Program-made: the position numbers and the translations under genes
Source of the DNA: Candidatus Dependentiae bacterium Noda2021
GTDB taxonomy: Bacteria > Babelota > Babeliae > Babelales > Vermiphilaceae
Assembly (NCBI GenBank): GCA_020886235.1
Contig: AP025250.1
Coordinates: 620,001-684,000, forward strand
DNA: 64,000 nucleotides
Direction: 5' to 3'
Notes under the pieces: model-generated
The model's database searches: none
The model's input: only the letters and a program-made list of their open reading frames with translations
What the model was told of the DNA's origin: nothing
Part shown: positions 17,667 to 26,980 of the stretch, in pieces
How positions within the stretch are numbered: the stretch's first letter is position 1
Layout of the letters: each line of letters opens with the position of its first letter

Positions 17667-18620
17667 ATGAAACATAAAACTTTTTCACTTATTCGCTTTG
17701 TGCTTGTTTTAGGTATTATTGCATCATCAGACAAATGCGCTGCTGATACATTTGTTGATAAATGTAAAAATTTGTACAAATCAGTAATACCTCAAAAAAA
17801 ATGTACCGATAGCACAACACAAGAATATACTGTAAGTAAACAATCTAAAATTATAATACAAAACGACCACGGTTCAATAAATATAAAAACAGAGTGGAAT
17901 CAAAATAAAGTATTTTTAAAAGCAACAAAAGCTGCGAGCACCCAAGAAAAGCTGGCCCACATCCAAATAAAAGCCCAGCTTACTAATGATAGCATTCTCA
18001 TTCAACCCGTGTGCTCAAAACAAGAGGGTGATTGGCGTGTAGATATGGAACTTATCGTGCCAACCGCACTTGCACTGCACGTCACGACCGAACAAGGTGA
18101 CATAAAAGCAAAATCATTGCACAGTGAAGCCTATTTAACCACCACGCTTGGTGATATTGAGGTTGATAAAGCGCATCAAAAGCTCGTGGCTCATTCTAAA
18201 GAAAAAGGTAAAATTCTTATTAACCATGCAGAAAACACTGTCAAAGCAACCACTTATTACGGCGATATTACTATTGCCGATGCACAACGTAGTGTATTAG
18301 CACAATCTCATAGTGGTAAAATTGAACTCTATTGCAATCAAGTACCAAGCACAAGCATTATTGATTTAAATACCACTCACGGGAATATCATTACTCATTT
18401 ACCTAAAGACACTAATGCTCGCATCAATGCTCATACCAAAAAAGGTACATTCTTATGCAAACATTTTATAACACTCAATCCCTTTACTACCAAGCTTGAT
18501 GTGAATGCATGGAAACAATTTAAAAAAGGTGCTGATGGTGTTCTTGGAAGCGGCGAAGCGCAAATCACTTTAAACTCAATAAATAGTAATATTAAAGTTT
18601 TAGAACGTGAAATATCTTAA
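17667..18620 (+). CDS. Exported DUF4097-like beta-helix protein
   Basis: The protein has 317 residues with a signal peptide (about 1-26). The rest is a run of short beta-strand repeats of the form G-D-I/G-K-I (DHGSINIKTEW, EQGDIKAKSL, TLGDIEVDKA, YYGDITIADA, SHSGKIELYC, THGNIITHL). This is the pattern of the DUF4097 putative adhesin family. The start is preceded by AAAGGATG. Role unknown; probably a periplasmic or surface beta-solenoid. It is followed after about 20 bases by a small membrane protein and is likely co-transcribed with it. Confidence 0.7.
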   Translation: MKHKTFSLIRFVLVLGIIASSDKCAADTFVDKCKNLYKSVIPQKKCTDSTTQEYTVSKQSKIIIQNDHGSINIKTEWNQNKVFLKATKAASTQEKLAHIQIKAQLTNDSILIQPVCSKQEGDWRVDMELIVPTALALHVTTEQGDIKAKSLHSEAYLTTTLGDIEVDKAHQKLVAHSKEKGKILINHAENTVKATTYYGDITIADAQRSVLAQSHSGKIELYCNQVPSTSIIDLNTTHGNIITHLPKDTNARINAHTKKGTFLCKHFITLNPFTTKLDVNAWKQFKKGADGVLGSGEAQITLNSINSNIKVLEREIS

Positions 18621-18641
18621 ACACTCTTAAAGGAGATGAGT

Positions 18642-18824
18642 ATGTTACTCGATTGGGCTCTTATATTTTTTATTTTTGCGTTAATTGCCGGCGTTTTTGG
18701 TTATACCGGTATAGCAGCTGACAGTGCCTACATTGCTAAAATTTTATTCTTCGTGTTTGTGGTATTATTCTTAATATCATTTGCATTAAGACTTATTAAA
18801 AAAACGCCACCATCAGGCATTTAA
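18642..18824 (+). CDS. DUF1328 (UPF0391) small membrane protein
   Basis: The protein has 60 residues with two membrane helices; MLLDWALIFFIFALIAGVFGYTG and IAKILFFVFVVLFLISF match the DUF1328 family (E. coli YtjA). I chose the ATG at 18642, six bases after GGAG, over the ATG at 18636, which abuts the ribosome-binding site. The family has no firmly known function; members are often stress-induced. A strong terminator follows. Confidence 0.85.
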   Translation: MLLDWALIFFIFALIAGVFGYTGIAADSAYIAKILFFVFVVLFLISFALRLIKKTPPSGI

Positions 18825-18840
18825 GTTAGTAAGAGCAAAA

Positions 18841-18875
18841 AAAGCACCGGTGCAAAAGCCGGTGCTTTTTATTTT
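18841..18875. terminator. Bidirectional intrinsic terminator
   Basis: A 10-base-pair GC-rich stem (AAAGCACCGG at 18841-18850 with CCGGTGCTTT at 18859-18868) encloses an 8-base loop and is followed by TTATTTTT. It separates the convergent DUF1328 and DUF6496-like genes. Confidence 0.85.
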
Positions 18876-18890
18876 TCAATCTAATAAGGA

Positions 18891-19127
18891 TTACGATTTT
18901 TTAGAGCGCGATGTGCTTGACTTAGTTGATTTTGAACGAGTGCTGCTCGTGGATTTTTTAGGTACTTTTGCACCCGCTTTGCGCGCTTCAGATAAACCAA
19001 TAGCAATAGCTTGCTTACGGCTTTTCACCGGCTTATTGCTTTTACCACTTTTAAGTTTACCTTCTTTATACTCATGCATTACTTTTTTCACTTTAGCTTG
19101 AGTTTTTTTACCATATTTAGTCGCCAT
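18891..19127 (-). CDS. DUF6496-like small basic protein
   Basis: The protein has 78 residues. The core MATKYGKKTQAKVKKVMHEY, then SRKQAIAIGLSEARKAGAKVPKK, matches a widespread family of small basic bacterial proteins (DUF6496). The C-terminus is a Ser/Lys/Arg/Thr-rich tail reminiscent of histone-H1-like proteins, so nucleic-acid binding is plausible but unproven. I chose the ATG at 19127 behind AAGGAGA over an upstream TTG that would overlap the ribosome-binding site. Confidence 0.78.
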   Translation of the reverse strand: MATKYGKKTQAKVKKVMHEYKEGKLKSGKSNKPVKSRKQAIAIGLSEARKAGAKVPKKSTSSTRSKSTKSSTSRSKKS

Positions 19128-19155
19128 GGGACTCTCCTTTTTCAATTATTGATTA

Positions 19156-20412
19156 CTATTTTATTTTGTTTGTTTGCTCATACTCTTCTTGAGCTTGTTT
19201 TAAATCTTTTGCAAACTGTGGTTGATCGCTTATCAGTTGTTTAAAATTCTTACGCGCTATCAAAATTTGCTCATTGTTCGTTGGTTCGGCATCTTTGAGC
19301 ATGGTTATATTTAAACCATTTTTCACCAAGTACGTTACTAACTCAAGATTGCCAGGCAAGGTAGTTTGACAGCCAAACATCGTATTAAACTGATTACCAA
19401 ATAGTGCTACAGCTACTGTTTGACCATCAACTTCAATATTTGGTGTGTATCCTTTTTTAAACAACACCTCAAGCAACGGCACAAATTCTTGCTTGATATT
19501 GCGCGGTGTTAGCAAGGTTGCCAGAATTGGAGCAACTTCGACAGGCACCGACGCACTCTGTGAGACTGACGGTATTGTTTCATATAATATTTCTAAATCA
19601 GCTAACGCAACGTCTTTTAGATCAGCAATTTTCTTTGCCGTTACATCACTTGTATCGCCACTATCTAAATAGTCAGGATTAAAATTATTGATCAATATCT
19701 CAAAATCATTCTGTTGTTCAATCAGAGTGTTAGTTAACAGGGTGAGATAGTAATCACGGGCAGGTGGATACGCTGCCAGGAGGTAACGTATGTTTATTAA
19801 TTTATTATTAACAATAAGTAGATCTAGAAGTGCTATTGTAATTAAAGATGCTTGATCTCTTTGGTTAGCAAAGTGGTTGTAAATTACTGGATCATTTAAA
19901 AGCAATAAGGTGATTTCGGTCAAAAACGAATTATCAATTACACGAGGGAGTGTTTTTTCAATGCAGGTGACTAATTGATGGGTTTGGGTAAGGTCATTGA
20001 TTCTATCTTGAAAGTTTTGATTATTAAATTGAGATACTAAAGATTGATACAGACCAATTTCAGAACTAAGTTGTGTTGCCAGGTGAGATGAGTAGATCTC
20101 AGTCAATAAATCGGTATCTTTATACTCCGTCACGCCAGACAACTGAATCAGACATGAAAGCAACACTGCTACCATAGATATATTACCAATATCATCTGGA
20201 AATGCCTTAGTCTTAAGCTCAGTATGAAATACCGCATCACGTAAAGCATTTTTAACTAATGAAAGTGCTGTGGCATGCTTGAGCGTAGGGGTGATCGAAA
20301 AAAATCTTTGATGAGTTATACCTTGCTTATTCGGCTGAGAATGATCCATACCATGCAATGAAGATAGAATTAAAAAACCACACACATACCTAATTAATAA
20401 TCTGTATTTCAT
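19156..20412 (-). CDS. Exported ankyrin-like protein, family of three
   Basis: The protein has 418 residues with a signal peptide (1-21) then MDHSQ. After it comes a family-specific segment (FFSITPTLKHATALSLVKNALRD) and an all-helical middle. The C-terminal part holds ankyrin-like helices (LLEVLFKKGYTPNI, then LVTYLVKNGLNITML) and a conserved tail (FAKDLKQAQEEYEQ). Two adjacent genes on the same strand encode diverged copies of about equal length. The function of the family is unknown; secretion and repeat structure suggest protein binding outside the cell. Confidence 0.65.
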   Translation of the reverse strand: MKYRLLIRYVCGFLILSSLHGMDHSQPNKQGITHQRFFSITPTLKHATALSLVKNALRDAVFHTELKTKAFPDDIGNISMVAVLLSCLIQLSGVTEYKDTDLLTEIYSSHLATQLSSEIGLYQSLVSQFNNQNFQDRINDLTQTHQLVTCIEKTLPRVIDNSFLTEITLLLLNDPVIYNHFANQRDQASLITIALLDLLIVNNKLINIRYLLAAYPPARDYYLTLLTNTLIEQQNDFEILINNFNPDYLDSGDTSDVTAKKIADLKDVALADLEILYETIPSVSQSASVPVEVAPILATLLTPRNIKQEFVPLLEVLFKKGYTPNIEVDGQTVAVALFGNQFNTMFGCQTTLPGNLELVTYLVKNGLNITMLKDAEPTNNEQILIARKNFKQLISDQPQFAKDLKQAQEEYEQTNKIK

Positions 20413-20459
20413 AACTCTACCTCTTCTGTTGTACTAACTACTTGTTTTTTTGGACTTCC

Positions 20460-21739
20460 TTATTGTTTTCTACGCGACTCATTTTTAATTTTATTTTGTT
20501 CGTACTCGCGTTGTGCTTTTTCTATCTCAACTTTAAATGCTGGATCATTTTGAATAGCAATTTGGTAGTTTCGTTGCGCAATTTGTAATGGCGTTGCGTC
20601 TTCTGCTTGGGGCTCATTGATGTTTATGACGCCTTGCACATTTTGCAACTCAGTAATATTAAGCCCATTACTTATTAAATTGATTAAAAAGTCTTGATAT
20701 GGTTTTTTTAAATCTTCAGGAACATTGTCAAAAAGCTCTGGCCCGCGGGCACCAAAAATATAAATAGGAACTGAATGACCTAACACTACAGGAGCATTTA
20801 AGTTAGCACCCTTTTGCGCGAGTAGCACTAGTAGTTGTCCGGCCGCTATTACTTCCGGCGATTGATACAATTCGCCCATCAAACTTTCAATAATTACTGC
20901 ATTGTTTTGTATTTCCTCAGCCGTGAGTGCGGCAAAGAAAGCTATCATATCTCTAAATAAGCCATTTTTATATTGTATGGCAGCATCACCTTCTTGAGGT
21001 ACGTATGTAAGGTCAATATTTGATTCGATTGGCTGGACAGGTAATGTATGTCTGTTGACATATTCACTCAACTGATTGGCAGATTTAGTAAATAATGTAT
21101 TAAGAAACTCTAATATTGATTTTCTGAGCTGAGGATAGGTAGTAAACAAACTATACAGAATATTTATTTTATTTTTTGATAATAATTGAGCGTAAGTTGA
21201 TTCAAATAATTCTAATACCTGCTCTTTGCCTGCAGGAAATCGAGCGTGAAAACTTACATCGTTTAACAGAAGAATCCATAAGTTGGTAAGCTCTTTATTA
21301 CTAAAAACTGGCACGGCATAGTTTCTCACACAGTTAACATATTGAATCATTGCCGGTTTTTTATCTTCTTTTAAATTATCAATCACTTCGCGCGTAAACA
21401 CTTCATTTAATAAATTAACATCTTGCCATTCATCATCCTGTAATAAATTGAGGAGACAAACGGCTAATCGTGCTACCAGGCTCAGCCCCTTAATTCTTGA
21501 GGCAAATTAGCTTTTGTGAATGATTGTATAAGGCCGGGATTAATGAGCATTTGTTTTATGATGTATAATTGCGCTGCCTGCTTTAACGATGGAGTATAAC
21601 TAAAAAATGACTGTTCAGGCGTGTTATTTAACTCTATACTTTGCTGCTGTTCTGCAGGTTGCATACTGAGTGCACGCGCAGCGGCCACCAATATTGCTAA
21701 ATAAATTATTTTTTTAAAAAAGTTCATACTATTCCTCAA
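20460..21739 (-). CDS. Exported ankyrin-like protein, frameshifted middle copy of the family
   Basis: Two frames cover one gene. 21739-21482 encodes the signal peptide and FFSYTPSLKQAAQLYIIKQM up to LPQELRG. The other frame, open from about 21480 to 20460, begins SLVARLAVCLLNLLQ and continues through EVIDNLKE and the ankyrin-like LLVLLAQKGANLN to the tail FKVEIEKAQREYEQ. Both neighbouring paralogues run through this junction uninterrupted (for example YIKGIATVAQLLKCL). One extra G in the G4 run (forward C4, 21486-21489) restores RGLSLVA and gives 426 residues, against 418 and 434 in the paralogues. It is either a recent pseudogene, an assembly error or a slippage site. Confidence 0.7.
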
Positions 21740-21970
21740 ACTATTTAAAATGATATTTTCTATTAGAATAACATTTTAATAGCAAGCAAGACTATAGTTG
21801 TGTAGCAAATCTATCATTTTTGAATAATAGTTGATTTGTCGCGTATTTTTTTGCAGAAATAACTTTATAAATATTACAAAGCCAGCCCAATACTAGCTTT
21901 AATGTGGACAACACGATATTAGGTTCTGGATCAATAAATTTGAAAAAACTTGATTATATTGCTCCGCACT

Positions 21971-23275
21971 CTATTGATCTTGATTTTCTAAACGCCTTAT
22001 TTCTCTAATACCTTTTTGCACATAATCGCGCCGTGCTTTTTCAAAGGCTTCAATAATGTGTGGATGTGATTGTTTTAACTTTAGGTAATTACTTTTAGCT
22101 GTCTTTACCAGAGAAGAATCTTCAGAAGTAACCGGAGCTTCTAGTAAATGATAATCAAGACCGTTTTCAATTAAATACCTGATTTTATCAACTTTGTGTT
22201 TAAATTCGTCCCTACCATAACTTAATAAATCTCCATAAAACAACCAATATACATAGGGCTCGTCCAAGTCCATAACGTTGGGCGTGATACCGCGCGCAAA
22301 CAAGCTGTTGAGTAATTGGGTATTATCGTCATTTAAAAATGGAATTTTGCGCAATAATTTTGCCATCAAAACATCTGCAAGATAGCTATCGTTAGCCGTT
22401 AATCGCTCTTCGGGAACCTCGTAAAAAAACTTGTTGAGAATATCTTTAATAGAAGGCAAAAACTGATCGGTCATGATCGACTCATACTTTTCCATATTCT
22501 CAATATAATAACTGTCACTATAATTAATGGTAATTAAGTAATCAATCAATAGCTCCATTAAGTCATTTTTAAGTAATAAATTGTTTAATGTTATTTTTTC
22601 ACCTTTTAGCAAAAGTATATCAATAAAAGAGTGAAACATATCCTCAACTAACTGATGGTTATTTTTAAATAGAGCAGCAATCTCAGGGTCATTTAGAGCA
22701 GCAATAAATAAATATGACAACTCTGTGCTATCAACAATACGATTAACATTATTTTTTACGCATACCAAATATGAAAGCTCTTCTTCATAGAGTTTGGCAT
22801 TTTCGTGAGCCTCTTGACCTGCTTCCAGATCCTCACAATTAATAGAGTTTCGCCTGTACTCCTTAATGTCAGATTTTAGGCCGTCAATGTACTTTTGATT
22901 AAATGCAATACCGAGTATGTTACCCTCTTCAATATCAACAAGCTCTTCAAATTTATCAAGCTCACTCAGGCATTTGAGCAGCTGAGCTACGGTAGCAATA
23001 CCTTTTATATAATTAGGCAAATACTCTTGGTTCAACTCAGGAAGATCCTGATTATTTAAAACAATTCGTTTTATAAGGCTTAATTGAGCCGTTTGCGCAA
23101 GTGAAGGTAGACTTTCAAATAAAACACCTCTTTGAAAAGTTTCTTCTCCACTGCTTGAATAAGATTCCTCATTTCCACTGCCAAGAAATTCTTCTGGATT
23201 AAATTCTTCCATGCCGACAGCAAAGCCAGCTAGGCCAAGAAATATAAAAATTAAACTTTTGCTATAAAACTTCAT
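21971..23275 (-). CDS. Exported ankyrin-like protein, third copy of the family
   Basis: The protein has 434 residues with a signal peptide (about 1-21) then MEEFNPEE and an acidic, serine-rich linker. The family segment LFESLPSLAQTAQLSLIKRIV follows, then a helical middle, ankyrin-like C-terminal helices (LLNSLFARGITPNV, then IRYLIENGLDYHLL) and the tail IIEAFEKARRDYVQKG. It is intact, unlike the middle copy. It is separated from that copy by a 230-base gap with no visible terminator. Confidence 0.65.
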   Translation of the reverse strand: MKFYSKSLIFIFLGLAGFAVGMEEFNPEEFLGSGNEESYSSSGEETFQRGVLFESLPSLAQTAQLSLIKRIVLNNQDLPELNQEYLPNYIKGIATVAQLLKCLSELDKFEELVDIEEGNILGIAFNQKYIDGLKSDIKEYRRNSINCEDLEAGQEAHENAKLYEEELSYLVCVKNNVNRIVDSTELSYLFIAALNDPEIAALFKNNHQLVEDMFHSFIDILLLKGEKITLNNLLLKNDLMELLIDYLITINYSDSYYIENMEKYESIMTDQFLPSIKDILNKFFYEVPEERLTANDSYLADVLMAKLLRKIPFLNDDNTQLLNSLFARGITPNVMDLDEPYVYWLFYGDLLSYGRDEFKHKVDKIRYLIENGLDYHLLEAPVTSEDSSLVKTAKSNYLKLKQSHPHIIEAFEKARRDYVQKGIREIRRLENQDQ

Positions 23276-23506
23276 TTCATTACCTTTTTCTATTGATATA
23301 TTTCTAATAGAATACCATTATTTTGGGCTGTAAAACTAGATAATAATAAGTAGTGTTTGAAGAATAATTATGACGCAACTCTCATTAAACGTTTAATAGG
23401 CGCCGAAAATTAAGATGATCTGGCGGGAATGGTAAGCTGCTGAAAATTTATGTGGCCTAGAAAGCCTTCCAAATGAAACAATCTCTTATTAGCACATGAT
23501 ACATTT

Positions 23507-23548
23507 AAAAAAAAATAGATAGTTAACTGATTTTAGTTAACTATCTAT
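23507..23548 (-). terminator. Intrinsic terminator of the FabD-like gene
   Basis: A 14-base-pair perfect stem (23515-23528 with 23535-23548) encloses the 6-base loop GATTTT. On the minus strand it is followed by nine T. It lies 23 bases past the stop of the gene at 23572. Confidence 0.85.
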
Positions 23549-23571
23549 AGCAAAATAACGAACAAAAGAGA

Positions 23572-24489
23572 CTATTCTATCGTAGCCATTAATTCCTTTA
23601 ATTTTTGCGAATCGGTGGCATCACTAATCGTAAAAATGTTTTTGTTAGGGTGTTTTTCCTTAATCCAATCTAACAAGTTTGTTTGAGGTCCCATCCCCAC
23701 TACGATATCGACATGCGATAATTTATCAGCTACTTTATCCCAACGGATTGTGCTGTTAATAAGGCTTATAATTTCTTGCTTGAGTTGTGATGCATTGGTA
23801 ATTTCTGAGCCATTTACATTGCTAATTAACGGCACTTGTAAATCATTAAAATTAATATGAGAAAGATGTAAGTAAAAATCCTTTATTAAAGGATCCATCA
23901 AATGAGAATTAAGCCCGAGGCCTATGCCTTCTTCATACAGTGTTACCCCTGATGCATTGTTAATTTTTTGTTTTAAAATTTCAATACCTTCAACGGTACC
24001 TGATACTAAATGCTGTGTGCGTGACAAGTGCGATGCGATTGCTACATCCTTATCCATGAATTCAGATAACTTAGTGGTAGTAAGCCCATTTACTTTGAGA
24101 ATGTCATATCTACCATGTTGTAACAATTTATTATACAAATTGGCATACGCACGCACCAGGTCTAAGCCTTCTTTAAAGCTAATCCCACCAGCTGCATGTA
24201 TTGCGGCATACTGTCCGGTGTCATAACCCGCAACGTAGGTAGGTTTGACACCATGCTTTTGTAACATGCCATGAATAGCGCAACTTAAAACATACAATGC
24301 CAAATACGCATTGCTTACGGGTAATAGCTCTTGAGGACTTGAAGAAAATAGTAATTTGTTAAAATCTATACCTAAATAATCAGAAGCTTCATCAATATAT
24401 TTTTTTACGACGGGATACTCATCATATAAATCTTTACCCATACCTACGTGCTGGCTGCCATAGCCAGGAAATAACATAGCAAGTTTCAT
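23572..24489 (-). CDS. FabD-like acyltransferase fold lacking the catalytic serine
   Basis: The protein has 305 residues, usual for malonyl-CoA:ACP transacylase, and carries the fold's landmarks: LFPGYGSQHVGMGKDL at the start, ISFKEGLDLVRAYANLY, the HLVSGT strand and SHLMDPLIKDF with the conserved His. The nucleophile elbow, GHSxGE in active enzymes, reads G-Y-D-T-G-Q, with D90 in place of Ser and Y89 in place of His; the first Gln of FPGQGSQ is Tyr. It is therefore very unlikely to be a working transacylase. It may be a pseudoenzyme that binds acyl carrier protein or acyl groups. It stands alone with its own terminator; no other fatty-acid genes are nearby. The start follows AAGGGATG. Confidence 0.85.
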   Translation of the reverse strand: MKLAMLFPGYGSQHVGMGKDLYDEYPVVKKYIDEASDYLGIDFNKLLFSSSPQELLPVSNAYLALYVLSCAIHGMLQKHGVKPTYVAGYDTGQYAAIHAAGGISFKEGLDLVRAYANLYNKLLQHGRYDILKVNGLTTTKLSEFMDKDVAIASHLSRTQHLVSGTVEGIEILKQKINNASGVTLYEEGIGLGLNSHLMDPLIKDFYLHLSHINFNDLQVPLISNVNGSEITNASQLKQEIISLINSTIRWDKVADKLSHVDIVVGMGPQTNLLDWIKEKHPNKNIFTISDATDSQKLKELMATIE

Positions 24490-25023
24490 CTACATCCCTT
24501 TTATGCAATAGTGTAATTCCTATTGCATCAGAGTAAAAAAATACACGGAATAATCACAAGACTGTCTGCAAAAACTTATACAAAGATGAAATGCTGTTAT
24601 TTGCAATGAAGCAATTCATTGTGATACTTCCACGATCTATTAAAATAATATTAATTTGACTTAACTTTTCTTTATAAGTCTTGCACGCTTTTGTGGATAG
24701 CGCCAAAAAATGCCGCCCCATATTCTTGATGTTCGCGAGTTCTTCTAGTTTACAAGATCACCATATCTTCCCATTAATGGATACCAGTCTAAAGCGTTCT
24801 GGTGGCCATCCTCCATGATGCTATTAATTATTTTCAAATTTTTTATTCACTTCATCGAGTGCATTCTTAAATTAGCGTATGAATAGTTCACTTTAATATG
24901 TTTAGCTTTTTCTACTTTTTTCAACAATAGAAATAATACTAAGCTCATTGACTACAGTGCTTCAAAAACGTGTAGTGACCACAACCCAGTGCATGCGAAG
25001 ATTAAAATAGATCTTATCTATCT
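24490..25023. other. Gene-free interval, 534 bases
   Basis: I see no open frame with coding character, no tRNA and no clear hairpin terminator. Short fragments on the minus strand read like decayed coding sequence but contain stops in all frames and match no family I recognise. The promoter of the FabD-like gene should lie at its left edge. Confidence 0.4.
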
Positions 25024-26115
25024 TCAGCGAATAAACACATCTATTCTATCTTTAAAAAAAGGATACCAATGATATGCGCCTACCGTCAGAACAACGGCCA
25101 TCCAAGCATAAACCGGAAGCAATGAAGTTGATTTTTTATCGGCAATGCTGCTAACAGTATTTTTTTCTTCCGTGATTGCAGAATAATTACTCTCAGTTTT
25201 ATCATTTTCATCAATCTCAATCAATGAAGGGTTGCCAAGATATCTTACAATTTGATGGAACCCTTTATTACGGGCACAATCTATAGCTTTAACCATACTA
25301 CCCAGTAGTGTTTTTGATGTATCAGCACCGGCTTTCAGCAAAACTTTTACGATTTCCAAATAACCTCTATCGGCAGCTAATATCAGGACCGTTAAATTAT
25401 TGTGATTGAAATATCGCTCATTTACGTCGGCACCCGCGTCGATCAAAATTTTAACAAGTTCAAGATCGCCTTGTGAAACTGCCATAAGCAAAGGAGAATC
25501 TTCTAAAAATCCGCTTGCTTTGAAAATTTCAGGAAAAAAAGTACAAATTTCCTTAGTAATTTTATAAGCCTTGAAAAGACATGATAAGCTCAACAATATT
25601 CGCTGTTGATCTTTATCTATGCCAAACTCAGAATTTTCATTGATAAGAGCACTGAACGCTTCAACGTTATCATCTTTCATGAATTCTGCTGCACTTTGTT
25701 CCAGAGCATCTCTCAAAATTATTTCATATCCACCGATTGCTAGATTCACAGGATCAGGCATTGGTTCAGTAATAAAACTAAATTGCCCTCTTCCTGTCTG
25801 TTTAAACATTTTATGATTGAATGGTTCCTCAGTTATAATTACACATAACACATCACACGAAATTGTACCGGCAAATTCAAATTTTTTTGTTTTTATGCGT
25901 ATTTTAGGCGCTTTCAAGAGGCCATTACCTCTAACATGACTTTTTGAATCAATTTTGATCATTTCGGATGCAACGTATTCCCCTCCATCAGCATCAAATG
26001 AATCCGTCTGGATAATCAGATTCTTAGACTGAATTTTCCCCTGATTAGTAACCATTTCTGCAAAAATCGCCGAATGAAGGGTAAAGATAATTAAAATTTT
26101 CACAATACTATTCAT
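25024..26115 (-). CDS. Exported ankyrin-repeat protein with C-terminal membrane anchor
   Basis: The protein has 363 residues from the ATG at 26115, chosen because AGGAGTT lies at correct spacing upstream and the longer frame starts at a TTG. A signal peptide (about 1-20) is followed by a beta-rich region (about 21-110) with regular short strands (IQSKNLIIQTDSFDAD). Ankyrin repeats follow at about 205-285 (SPLLMAVSQGDLELVKILIDAGADVN, then ILAADRGYLEIVKVLLKAGADT). A polar spacer leads to one hydrophobic helix near the C-terminus (VYAWMAVVLTVGAYHW). The layout suggests a surface or envelope protein displaying ankyrins. The binding partner is unknown. Confidence 0.78.
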   Translation of the reverse strand: MNSIVKILIIFTLHSAIFAEMVTNQGKIQSKNLIIQTDSFDADGGEYVASEMIKIDSKSHVRGNGLLKAPKIRIKTKKFEFAGTISCDVLCVIITEEPFNHKMFKQTGRGQFSFITEPMPDPVNLAIGGYEIILRDALEQSAAEFMKDDNVEAFSALINENSEFGIDKDQQRILLSLSCLFKAYKITKEICTFFPEIFKASGFLEDSPLLMAVSQGDLELVKILIDAGADVNERYFNHNNLTVLILAADRGYLEIVKVLLKAGADTSKTLLGSMVKAIDCARNKGFHQIVRYLGNPSLIEIDENDKTESNYSAITEEKNTVSSIADKKSTSLLPVYAWMAVVLTVGAYHWYPFFKDRIDVFIR

Positions 26116-26393
26116 TTTTTTAACTCCTACCAAATAATTTTTTTCTAATAAAACATACTATAATCCAAATTTTGGAGTATGCCATATTTTACGTATACTA
26201 ATCATAAAAACAACCAAAAAAATTTGATAAAATTCATTGCTAATTGTTCCCGAACATACCGGCTTGCAACAAACTCTGGCGGAGCGGACAGTCCTCACAC
26301 TGTTCTTTTGTAAGTTATTTGTTTTACCTTAGCACAGGCCGTGCCAGGCGTAGCTCGTGTGGGCGAAGACCGCGCAAAAACAACTAAACATTA

Positions 26394-26639
26394 TTAAGAC
26401 AATAATCTTTTTACCATAAAAGCTCTTCCAGACCCTGACTTAAGATAAGTCTCAAATTCTATGGCTTTCTCTTTGGTTTCAAAAGAAATGGTAGAAACTA
26501 ATTTCCACGGTTTATATTTAGCAGTATGCAAAGATCCGCCAGCGTTATGAACGCGTAATCTTTGAGCAACATCACCTGTTTGCCCAATATAATTTTGATC
26601 AGGAAAATTTAAAGATGTTAGTATATACACGTAATACAT
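26394..26639 (-). CDS. GIY-YIG domain protein (UPF0213/YhbQ-like)
   Basis: The protein has 81 residues covering one GIY-YIG nuclease fold: YYVYIL at the start, YIGQTGDVAQRLRVHNAG with the catalytic-type Tyr and Arg, KPWKLV, and a Glu in KAIEFETYLKSGSGR. Small stand-alone proteins of this type have been linked to DNA-damage responses in E. coli; the role here is not known. It is flanked by gene-poor sequence of more than 200 bases on the left and the tRNA-Ala region on the right. Confidence 0.88.
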   Translation of the reverse strand: MYYVYILTSLNFPDQNYIGQTGDVAQRLRVHNAGGSLHTAKYKPWKLVSTISFETKEKAIEFETYLKSGSGRAFMVKRLLS

Positions 26640-26754
26640 AATAATTTTACCAATATCATTGCCTGGCCCATCCTATGTGTCTCACTTACGCTCGCTTACT
26701 ACGGAGGGCAACCTACGCTGTCATTTGGTGCTATCAATACTTGTTTAATCAGTT

Positions 26755-26794
26755 AAAAAAATGGCCTGCCAACCGTAGCCTTAGCGTAGGTTGG
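26755..26794 (-). terminator. Probable terminator of tRNA-Ala
   Basis: On the minus strand, directly after the tRNA acceptor end, CCAACC (26789-26794) pairs with GGTTGG (26769-26774) around a partly self-complementary loop, and seven T follow at 26755-26761. The stem shares bases with the encoded CCA end. Confidence 0.5.
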
Positions 26795-26867
26795 TGGAGC
26801 TGACCGGAATCGAACCGGTGACCTCATGAATGCCATCCATGCGCTCTACCAATTGAGCTACAGCCCC
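26792..26867 (-). tRNA. tRNA-Ala (anticodon GGC)
   Basis: A complete cloverleaf is visible on the minus strand: acceptor GGGGCTG with CAGCTCC, a D arm GCTC/GAGC, an anticodon stem CATGG/TCATG with the seven-base loop ATGGCAT, and a T arm ACCGG/CCGGT around TTCGATT. The anticodon GGC reads alanine codons GCC and GCT. The G3:U70 wobble pair in the acceptor stem, the identity element for alanyl-tRNA synthetase, is present. The CCA end is encoded. Confidence 0.96.
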
Positions 26868-26980
26868 GTGCTTGAGTTATGAAAGTTCTACTCAAATATG
26901 TAAGAAAAGATATACTAGATTCTACGTTTTAATACATAAAAAATCAACCTCAAACACAGTTTTACGTAAGGGTCCTGTTT

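Noticed and set aside
24490-25023. Possible transposase or other decayed gene in the gene-free interval
   Set aside because: Stops occur in every frame, no family motif could be recognised, and no inverted terminal repeats were seen.
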